Of a DNA stretch of 64,000 nucleotides, positions 49,362 through 61,300 are shown in pieces. Made by a program: the position numbers and the translations under genes. The notes under the pieces are model-generated. The model had not been told where the DNA came from, did not search any database, and was given only the letters and a program-made list of their open reading frames with translations. Within the stretch, counting starts at the first letter, position 1. Each line of letters starts with the position of its first letter. The stretch covers positions 14,062,147 to 14,126,146 of the forward strand of contig NC_133297.1 of the NCBI RefSeq assembly GCF_005239225.2, written 5' to 3'. Source of the DNA: Populus alba. Lineage: Eukaryota > Streptophyta > Magnoliopsida > Malpighiales > Salicaceae.

Positions 49362-52300
49362 ATGGCAGCTACAGCTGCCTCAAGTTCTGTATTGATGATG
49401 AACGTGCCTCAAACCCGTGCACCCCTTACTCCTCCTAAAGATGATACTCTCTCAAGGAAGAACCGGATAAACCTAATTCAGCCTCGTCGTTTCCCTTTGA
49501 TTCGATTCCACCCCAACCATCATCAATCTTGGAATTCCGTTTCCTCCAAAAGGTAATCAACCGTTTCGATCCATTTCTTGGAACTTGAACTGTTATGTGC
49601 TGTTGAGATTTTACACTTTGTTACGATTTCGAGGTATTTGATGATGATGAGTTTATGCTTGTGAACATGTTTGCTTTGTTATCTGAAGAACAATCCTTTT
49701 CTTTTGTTTATGTTTTTTTTAAGGTGGTCACACGAGATTGCTACGGGTGGATCACGCTCTCTTAGAAAGAAGAATAATGCTTTGAAACAATGTAGTTCGT
49801 CTCTCGGCGAGAGAGTGGTCGGGGCATCTTTTCCAGAACAATTTAAGTGCATGTCTTGCTCCTTTAACCGTCGTAGAAGCCACTATAGCATCAAAGGATC
49901 TACACCAACTATACCAAGAGCCTTTGTTGATAAGTCTGCTTTTAATTTGTCTGGCCATTCACTTGATACTGCTTCTGTAAGTAAATTGCTCCCACACCGA
50001 TTGTTGATGACCATCTGCCCTATTTTGAGGCATCAAAATGTTTTGTTTTTCCCTTCTAGTTGAATGAAGAAGGCTGTATTAAAAGGTCCAAAACTAGGAA
50101 AATAAAGCGTCTTATTGCTTGGAAAAATAGAGCTCTTTAGTTTCATTGAGTATCATTTATAGAGAACATTTAAGATCCCCCCAGAGTGGCACAAAAAGAA
50201 AACAAAATGCTGCTGTGTCCCACATCAGCTGCTTGAAAAAAAGAGGTCTTTGAGAATTTTTGCTTGTTGAGAACTTTTCAGTTTTTTAGATTTTTTTGGA
50301 AACAGAAAGTTGTAGAGAATATGTTTATCAATCCAAATAAAAATAGTTTTTTTTTTGGGAAATCGTGTTTTCTATGACACATTTGAGATTTCTATCCTCC
50401 TAGTGTTCTATGGTGGGTTAGGCTCGGACGATTGAGGATTTTAGGGCTTGGATTAAAGAGAAATGAAAGTACGGTTTGCCTATCGAATTGGGAATGCATA
50501 TAAAGGGCTACTAGCTTCATTCTCTTAGATTCTCTGGGAATCACACCTAGAAAGAGAATAAACCTAAGCATCACATCCAGGATTCTTATAAATCACACCG
50601 AAAAGCGATTGCATAGCACAATCATGGAAGCATAATTGCTGGAAATTTAATCCATGAATCCTTCTTCTTCATATTGAAATATTACATAGCTAATGACTTT
50701 ATATAGAGTTCCTAATACTCTCACTCCATGAAGGACGTGAACTCCTAAACAATAAAAAATAAAAATTACAATACCTATTAGGTTCATCTTGCATTAGTTC
50801 CCAGGAAAGAAAATGAACATAAGACTTTGCATCAGGCACTTGGTTCTGTGGCTTTATTCTTTTATACTATATCTATTAAAATTCAGTGGCATATGCATAA
50901 GTTAATTGATAAGAATTAAAAGGTTAATCCATCAAAAAAAAAAAAAGAAAGAAAAAGAAAAAGAAAAAGAAAAAGAAAAAGAAGAGGATTAAAGTAAGCA
51001 ATTCGGGCTGGCTTGGATTGGTACAAATCTATTTGGGGAAGTTCATGCCATGTTTGAGCTTACTGTAATTGTTCTTTAGACTAGCTCTAAGCCAACAATC
51101 ATAAGCTTTCACCTGCTCAATTGGAGCATAGGTTTTGCTTGGTGCTCTTACTGTTACTAGAGTGCATTCACTGTTATCTTAATGATTTGTTGTAGTCTTT
51201 TTACGCTAATGATGTATGCATGTTCTTCTGGATGGCTGATTGTTGTCTGCATAATTTCCAGGTGAAGCATGTTCATGTCCCATGTACATCGATGGGTCCA
51301 AATGAGCCACATGCAGCAAGTATAGGCTGCCCAGATGGTATTCTTGAGAGACAAGATTCTGATTTATTAGATTCGGAATTAGAAAGGGCAAGACTATTTG
51401 AGTTTTTGCATTCTGAACTTCCATGTCACCCAAAGTTGCACAGAGGGCAACTGAAAAATGGACTCCGTTATCTTATTCTACCAAATAAAGTTCCACCAAA
51501 CAGGTATAGTTCATGCACTCCTGTCTGGTTTATGCTTTTCATTGTGTTTGCAAGGCATGCCACTTTAAGATTTCTAAATACTTATGGTTATTTTAAAAGA
51601 TGGTGACTGCATGATAGTAGATGCTTGATCTATAGTTCATTCAAAAAACTTATATTCACTTCTTATAGCAGCTTAAAATATCATTAGACATTCCATTACA
51701 TTTTATTTACCGTATGTCCTTATGAAATGATGTGTGAGAGGATCTGATGGTGACATTTGGGGCATGATTCAGAGGCGAACTCCTCAACACATGAAGGAAA
51801 AGATAAACCATAAATAAAAATTCATAATAAATAATATAACCTAGTGCCCTTCCTCAGAATCATTGAACAATAAGCATCTTTTTTTTATAAAAATAACTCT
51901 TCCATTAACATCAATTTAGGAAATAATCTTCTATCAGTGTGATATTAAAGATTAGTTTCAATATCAATAGGTAATTCCAAGACTTGTGCTTTTTGAGGAA
52001 TTGGTTTGCTCCATGTATGCTTGACCATAGATGCTTTTCTAAAGTTCTCCATATGTTCATTCTCCTGTGATGCTGACAACTAACTTATTGTCTAAACCTT
52101 TTCTTCAAATGAGATGTGATTGCCATTTGGTGTTTTACTTGTGGAAATCTAATGGATTAAAAATGTGAAATATGTTAGCATGTCCAACAAAAACTTCTAC
52201 TATGGCTATACATTAACTTCAATATCTCACAAGAGCAAAGCTAACGTTACAAGGAGCGTAAGGTAAAGCATATTGAATTCATGAACCTGTTGAAGTATAT

Positions 52301-55300
52301 GGTAGTTACTGGGTTATGATACTAAATTAGTTCAGTGAATTTCACTTTAGCTTACCAAATGATATTGGAACTTATTACTGAATATTAGATTCTTGTTGCA
52401 CAAAAGATGTGTAGTAATGGAATTTGCAAAATCATATTTGCTTTTTTTTTTTTTTCCTTCGCATTCTAAATCTAGAGAGGCTTGAAATCTTTTCTTGTTG
52501 TTCGTACCCTAAGTTTTTTTTTCCCCATCTAGTGAGTTATATATAGAAAGAGAGGATACTATCCATAATTGAGGCTTTTAATTTAGAAGGTGATACTTGG
52601 TGTGGTCAATACTCACTGTTCGTTCTCTCATATACAAACTAATTTTCAATTTGTTAGGTTTGAGGCACACATGGAAGTTCATGCAGGATCAATAGATGAG
52701 GAAGATGATGAGCAAGGAATTGCACATATGATTGAACATGTTGCATTCCTTGGAAGTAAGAAACGCGAGAAACTTCTTGGAACAGGTGCCCGATCTAATG
52801 CTTACACTGATTTCCACCATACAGTTTTCCACATTCATTCACCAACTAGTACAAAGGTTTGTCACATTTCTCAATTTTTGCTTACACTAACACTTGATTT
52901 AATTAATGGTTTTAATTTGGGCTCTTGACACTTTTGAAGTTCCAGTTGTTTCCCTTCACTCTGTTGTGTGTTTTTCTCATGATATATTTTTTTTTATCTG
53001 TTTTTTTCCTTGCAGTACTATGCTAACTTTTGATAGGTTCAAGAAAGTAAACAAGTAGAGTTTGAATATAAATAATTCTATGCCATGATGGATTAATATG
53101 AAAAAATAAAATCCATCTAGAGATTCAATGTGCTTATATAGCGGAAAAAGAAAAAGAAAAGTTAAAATGATATAAGGCACTGACTACAAATGCAAAGATG
53201 GTTTATACTAGAGTTGATATCTTATATATGAGCAAAAAGCAGTTAACACTACAAAGCAAGGATTACAACTACAAAACAAGGAATATATGCATGCATCAGA
53301 CACTGCACAACAGTCATGTATACACATAGAAGACATTTTAACGGCAAGCACAAACCTGTTTGTTTGTGTGTGTGCATTTGCAGATTTGCTTCATCTGATT
53401 CTTATCAAGTTGCTCTGTTAATATATTTTGCATCTGCTGGAAGGAAAAAGGACTTCAGAACATGCACCCAATGCATCAAACTAAAGTTATATTTGCACAT
53501 TGAAAACACTTTAAATCTTATTGTTCAATTTATCCTTTGCATGGCATAGTGTGCATTAAGCATTTGATGAAGTTACAAAAGCAAAAAAAATGTACTTTGG
53601 ATAAGTTTCATTATTTTTGTGGTATGCTTGAATTCTAGTGGAGTTGCAAAGAGTTATGTAGACCCAATATGGTATACATGTAATGCTATAAAAATTAGTA
53701 TCCACGCAACATGTTGAGAGGATTAAGGAGATATGTTAGCATGTCTTGTGATACAATATCTTCCTATGTGCCTATTGTAATTGTATTCTTGTAGTATAAA
53801 CTACCTTATCTTTACATCTTGGTTTCTTTTGCTTGCTTCTTAAACTAGTACTTTTTTATTAAATTCAACATTTGGTATTTATTGATGCAAATGGTGCTTG
53901 CCAGGATGCTGATGGAGATCTACTCCCCTCTGTGTTGGATGCCTTGAATGAGGTACAAATAAAGAAATTGGTCGTGTATTTGAGATGCTTCCCTTAGTTT
54001 GGTAAAAATATATTTGTCAAGAAGACAAATGTTAGCTATCATGATGGCCTGTGGAATAAAGATGTGACGATTTGTGTTTTTATTTAACGTGTTTGTTTCA
54101 TTGAACAGATAGCTTTCCACCCAAGTTTCCTTGCTTCTCGAGTTGAAAAGGAAAGGCGCGCTATACTTTCAGAACTACAAATGATGAATACTATAGAATA
54201 TCGTGTTGACTGCCAGGTACAGACTCAATGGTGCCTGTATGTTGAACTAGTTAATGTTTGAATATTTCTGCTTATTGATGTTTGATGCTTTTCTTTTAAA
54301 TGTAGCTGTTACAACATCTACATTCAGAAAACAAGCTTAGCAAAAGGTTCCCGATTGGACTGGAAGAGCAGATTAAGAAGTGGGATGCAGATAAAATTAG
54401 GAAATTTCATGAGCGTTGGTACTTCCCGGCAAATGCAACTCTTTACATTGTTGGTGACATTGATAACATTTCAAAGGCAGTTCACCAGATTGAAGTATGC
54501 CCAAAACTTTGTTGATCGTAATTTGTAGTAATTAAATAGTGTCTGGCTTAGTAACTTGGGTATCTTTCTTGAAAAAAGGACTATAATTACTTCTTGCTAT
54601 GCAGAATGTCTTTGGACAAACTGGTCTGGAAACTGAGACAGTTTCTGCTCCTTCTCCAAGTGCATTTGGTGCAATGGCTAGTTTTCTTGTTCCTAAACTC
54701 TCAGTTGGTCTCCCTGGAAGTTCATCCCGTGAAAAATCATCTAGTTCTCTTGACCAATCTAAAATCATTAAAAAGGAAAGGCATGCAATTCGTCCTCCTG
54801 TGGAGCATTATTGGTCTCTCCCTGGAAGCAATGCAAATCTGAAGCCACCACAGATATTTCAGCACGAGTTTCTTCAGAATTTCTCAATTAATATGTTCTG
54901 CAAGGTATGGACAATAAGAGTAGCACCAACATTATGCAGTGTGCTGGTTGTTGTGCTGATGTTCTCGTTTTATTTTATCCTCCTATTTATAGGGGTGATG
55001 ATTACTTTTGCTTACATCTCACCACGTTCTAACTTCAGTAAAAAGCATCATTTTATCTGCATAATACTGTTTCTGCCATCATGCACAAGTTGTGATGCCA
55101 AACAGTAAAATTGAAGAGTTGTTGGCTGTAGAGAATCTAGTCCAAATTAATACTCGAGATTCTAGTGACTGGGAAAGGGAATCTTGGCAGACAGTGAATC
55201 TATTGAGTTGTGTTTCTTTTTGGTTGTTTAATATATATTACCTTTGATGTTAGAAGAATAGCCAGACTTTTAACAAGGAAGGACTTCATTTGCATTGGTT

Positions 55301-58300
55301 TGATGCTTTACTCGAGACAGTGCTATGACTGGATCAATTTTGCATCATTTAAGAAACTCGTTTGACTGTATGTTTTGATTTGAAGTTTTAATATTTGGCT
55401 CTTAGGTCCCCTTGTTAAGTTTTAACATTTCATTTGGAATGTTTTTGAAGGAATGAATTGAATTCTACAAAATGGCAGTCTGAGTTGAAATAAAGACTTC
55501 CCATGTTACTTTTAATAGATTAGAAACAAAAAAAAGTGTATGTTTTGAATTTTGTAATGGGCCACTTTAAGTCAATTCATGAGTGACTAATCACATGAAA
55601 GTCAATTCAAATTGATTCTCATGGGAATTCTTTTTGCAATTTGTTTCATGATTTTGATTCCAAGCTGGGTTTTGTGAAAATTAAGAAGACTGTTGCTTAT
55701 CCCAACAGACAATTCCTGACCTATAAAGAACAAAGTTCACTGTGAACATGTATAAAATCTTCAACACCAAAAGATATATAATCTTTGAATTTTTTTTTCA
55801 AGGTTTTCTAAGTTTGTTTCATGAGTTGTTTTTTCAGTAGCAAATGGCATCACTCTTGAAATTGGTCTCTTGATGGTTTCTAACTCCCCTTTGATAACCC
55901 AAGTTTACATGTATTAGTGTTGTGGAATTGCCAATTATTGTTGATTTCTTACAAGGCATGCCATGGATTTATGGCTATTATAGAGAACTACCTGTCAACT
56001 CCTTACAGAGGACACAAACTCAAGATTCTATTCATTCATACACGTGTCATATTTCAAACTGATGCCTGATATATCGATAACATTCTCTGTAATGCTGTTT
56101 GAAAGGGTAGTATTGTTTTCACATCTTAGTCAAAGGAAAATAATAATTGGTTACTAATAACCTAGCCTTCCCATGCTATTGTTTCTGTAACCCTTAACCG
56201 CTTTTCATGGTATGCTGTGTTGAAGAACATTTTTGTGTTCCCATAAACATAAAAACATGAATATTTTCTCTGGTTTCCTCAATGCAATTTAAGAGCTTCC
56301 CCAAATCTGGTTTGTCTTGAACACTTACAGTTAAATGCTGTTAAATTCTTTATCTGCATGAAGAAACTCATGCTTCCCTGTTTGGTTATATGTTTCTCCT
56401 GATAGTCTTGCCTAGTATTTTATGTTCTACATACAGAAATATTAGCCTTTGGAACGTGGGTTTAATTCCTTGTTTATTTTTTTGGTTTGGGATTGACATC
56501 ATTCTCTGGATTTTTCTGCAGATTCCGGTGAGCAAAGTCCAAACATATGGTGACTTGCGTAATGTTTTGATGAAGAGAATTTTTCTATCTGCACTGCACT
56601 TCCGGATTAATACAAGATACAAGGTTTGTGCTTGTTATATTATATTTTTAAGCCTTTTGTTGTGCTTGTTTCTTCTGTTTCCTATCCTATTCTTTGCCAT
56701 TTAATCTATGATTGGTTTGGCCTTTAATTAATTTCTCCATAAATATCAGTTTTAATGTATTGTGTCGCTTTATTTCCTTGTTTGTTTGGGCACTGCCTTT
56801 TAATGGCTTTTAAATGGGAGTTTAAAAATTGAAAATGAGTTTGGCTCCTTGTAAACACAGATTATGAATGGTGATGGTTTTATTGCTGACAATGCTTTAA
56901 AGTTTCTTCTAATTATTGATCATGAATTTAGCTATACTTTTGCCTAAATGGGCAGCATGAAAGTCTCTGCAAATTTATCAATTAAAATTTGAACCCAAAT
57001 ATATAGCAATTCTGCAGACTGCTGGTAAAAAATATGGAAGTTGGTGAATTGTCTATATCAGGCTGAATTCTGTTCTTGTAGTTCCACATCACCTAGTTTG
57101 ATTAGCCCTCCCAAAGTGTTTTTTTTTTTTAATTTTTTGAAATTTTCAGAGTTCAAATCCACCATTCACTTCAGTTGAATTGGATCATAGCGATTCTGGA
57201 AGGGAAGGATGCACTGTCACAACTCTTACAGTAACTGCAGAACCCAAGAATTGGCAAAATGCAATTAAAGTTGCTGTTCAAGAGGTTCGTATCTTTCTGT
57301 TCTTACTGTCCTCACTCTTCATTATATAGGTAATGCAATTTCATTTAATATTTTTTTTTTCTATTTCCATTCTTCATTTTATTTCCCCTTATTTGCTAAA
57401 TGCAGAACAGGCATTCTTTTGTTTGATAAGATTACATTAGCAGTTGCAACTATTAATAGTAGTCTTTGGTACGGAATGCATCTATTTGTGTATGTAAAAG
57501 ATTCTAGAGACAGAAAGCACTGTGTCTTATTTGATACTGCTACTAATTCTCTTCAATTACATTCAGATCCTTTTCCTTTTCTTATTATTCGTTACAATAT
57601 TTTATAGATTATGTTTAATGCAGGTTCGAAGGCTTAAAGAATTTGGTGTCACAAAAGGTGAATTAAATCGCTACATGGATGCTCTTCTAAAAGATAGCGA
57701 ACATCTGGCAGCCATGATTGATAATGTGTCATCTGTTGATAATTTGGAATTTATTATGGAGAGTGATGCTCTTGGCCATACTGTGATGGATCAGAGACAG
57801 GGACATGAGAGTCTGTTTGCTGTTGCTGGAACAGTCACACTTGAAGAAGTAATTTTCACCCATAGTGACCCTAACTATTATTGCCTGTTGTGCCACACAA
57901 GTAACATGAGTGTGCTCATAATCCAGGAAGCCATAACTTCATTCATTGTCATAAGAGCTTATATTTTTTGTTGACTCTTACTGTCATATTTTATCCCTGC
58001 ATCTTTTCAGCATGTAGCTTGAAATTGCTTTAGAATCACCATGCTATTATTGGTAAAGTGATTGATATGGAGCCATAGTTAGTATTGTGCCATAATCCAA
58101 TATACTAGATAATTTTTCTAATGGTTTGATGCTTCACAAATTTTCCATTACCATTTATCAGATGCCTTGATTTCTTGTCTTCAACTTGAATTTGTATGTT
58201 GATGAGGTTTTCTAGGAGAAATATTTGTGGTTATGTTTGTTCTGAAGGTGATATTTTCCTTTGGGTAGTAGATGCTTATTGAATGTAATGCTTGTTTGCA

Positions 58301-61300
58301 TAGACTAGTGTGCTTTTTGAAGTTGATAATGAGGATTGTTTTTTTATATACTATTTTGTTTGTGAAATTTATTTTTTTCATGACTTTTTCTAATTATCCT
58401 CTCTCTCATAGGTCAATTCTATTGGTGCCAAGTTATTAGAATTTATCTCTGATTTTGGAAAACCGACTGCACCAATTCCTGCAGCAATTGTTGCATGTGT
58501 TCCTACGAAAGTGTATTTTGATGGATTGGGTGAAACTGAGTTCAAGATATCATCAAGTGAGATTATAGCTGCCATAAAATCAGGATTGGAGGAAGCAATT
58601 GAGGCTGAGCCAGAGGTGTCCACATGGAACTTAGCATGCTTTATTCTTTCAACTGTTATTTGTTTTTGCATTCTTATACATAAAGCCACTATTGAAATAA
58701 AGTTCATTGGCAAGTTCAATTATTTGATTTTATGTGCAGCTTGAAGTGCCAAAGGAACTGATAACTTCAACACAGTTAGAGGAGTTACGACTACGACTCA
58801 CGCCGTCCTTTATCCCTTTAGTTCCAGATGCAGATTACATGAAATTGCACGACCCAGAAACAGGCATCACTCAGTGTCGTCTTTCAAATGGAATTGCTGT
58901 AAATTACAAGGTATCCTTGTGCATGTTTTTATTCAGCTGGTTGCTCCGTTAGGCTGATATGTTTTGATGTTTCTGTAATATGCAATTGGAATTGGGTTCC
59001 TATTGTGTTTCCAATTCCTAGCAATTATACAAGTAATCCCTAATAGCCATCTGTTGTTGTAGTGTAACAGCGTTTGTGGTATTTCATTTTGAAGACATGT
59101 TGTATTTCGAGTTTACTCTTCACTGCAAAGCAAAACAATACTTCTTGTCTGCTCCATTTTCATCCTCATGTTTTGCAACTTGATGGAAGTATGATGATAA
59201 AAAAACCTGATGGATATATAATGAGAATATGCTTAAATATATCACCAACAAATTCATTTGTAGTTTAAGCCCATGCTGCTGTACAGATATCCAAAAGTGA
59301 ATCCCGAGGAGGTGTCATGCGGCTAATTGTGGGTGGGGGCCGAGCAGCTGAAAGTTCTGAGTCAAAAGGAGCAGTTGTTGTGGGTGTTCGAACCCTCAGT
59401 GAGGGTGGTCGTGTTGGCAACTTTTCAAGAGAACAGGTTAGTGTAGTATTATATGTTATGTTTCTTTTTAAAATCAAATATTAGAAAGTACTCCATTGTG
59501 CTGGTTAGGCTATTAATTCTGAAATGAATTATGAATGTAAAAAATGTAAGTCATCAATATCATTATTACTAGTGGTGCTTGTCATCAATTTTCTATGATT
59601 AAAATTTTCAATTTTCATCCGAAAGATCTGCTGTACAAAACTCAGTTTAAATGGTAGTGCATGCTGGTTGTTTGAGACTTGAGGAAACCTTGGACAATCG
59701 TTTTGCCAAAGGAAATTGAACAGTTATGGTCCTATTAGATTACGGTCTTGGAATGGAGAATTTGGAGACAGCCCTACCCTTTATTGTTTTTGATGTAGAG
59801 CGTGCACTTACAAGAGTTGAACACATACCTTTGTTGTTGCAAAATTCCTCTAGACTTTTACAGCTTTGTGAAGCGAGATTGGGAAAATCATCAGGAAACT
59901 ATGTAGCTGTTTAGATAGACATTTCAAGAAGATTATCCAAACCATAAAAAATAAAAAAATGGATGGTTGGGATTTAGAAACAACTGAACTTCAGGTGACA
60001 ATTTTGCTTAGGGATGTTATCAGGTTACATATATACTCTATTTTCTAGAGAACAGATTTTTTTGAATTGTGGCGATCATTTTTTCAGTAAATTAGCTTTG
60101 ATAAGGAATCATTTGCAGATGAGGTTTTGTTGCAGTTGTATATTTAATGATGAAGAATTTGGAGGGAAAACTTATGTATAACGTGTATTGTGTATATAAT
60201 ATGCTTGCATTTAAGAAAATTAGAGTTTGTAAACAACAGACTAGGAAAGTTCATTATGAGTATGAGAAGTTAATATTCTAAAGATAGAATTGTGGTCAAA
60301 ATCTTAATTTATTAGGTTTGAATGTGTAATGCATGATGGGTTTTCAAATTTATAGAACTGCCACAACATTATGTTAAGTCAGTTGCAAGTTTACATGCAA
60401 TCATATTTTTTATGCATGTTGGGAAGTTTTCTCAGCTATTTATTTTATCCTTGTAACGGTGCAATATGCTTCTCCAGGTAGAACTTTTTTGTGTGAATCA
60501 CCTGATAAATTGCTCTTTGGAGTCAACTGAGGAATTTATTTGTATGGAGTTCCGCTTTACTCTGCGAGACAATGGGATGCGAGCAGCATTTGAGTTGCTT
60601 CATATGGTGCTTGAGGTAACCCAATCAACAACCAAAATATGCTAATTTGTAAATGTTTGGTGTTTCATTTCTAGGCATTGTTTTGGTTGCTTTTAATGGG
60701 TGCCACATTCTTGACTTCTGATACTGATATTTTGATACATGAAATTACTGAATCCCAGCATAGCGTTTGGCTGGATGATGCATTGGACAGAGCCAGGCAA
60801 CTATACTTGTCATATTACCGGTCTATTCCCAAAAGCTTAGAACGTGCAACTGCTCACAAGCTCATGACAGCAATGTTGAATGGGGATGAGCGATTTATTG
60901 AGCCAACCCCACAATCATTACAAAATCTAACACTGAAATCTGTAAAGGATGCAGTGATGAATCAGTTTGTTGGTGGAAACATGGAGGTGTGTGATTATCT
61001 ACTTGTTAATCCTGCATATCACATGTGGATACAAATATTTCATCACATAAAAATTGCATGCCTTAATTGTTCAGGTCAGTATTGTTGGGGATTTCTCGGA
61101 GGAGGAGATTGAGTCTTGCATTATTGATTACCTGGGCACAGTTAGAGCAACAAGAGATTTTGATCGCGAACAAGAATTCAATCCTGTCATGTTTCGACCA
61201 TCGCCATCTGATTTGCAGTTTCAACAAGTAAGGATCAAAACATTTTATGTAACTTGAAAATTCTCGCATTTGAGAATTAAAATGTCAGGAATCTCCCTGA

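Noticed and set aside
60678..60758. In-frame upstream extension of SPP exon 16
   Set aside because: It is intron sequence. The acceptor ATCCCAG at 60752-60758 joins exon 15 directly to the conserved SVWLDDA block.
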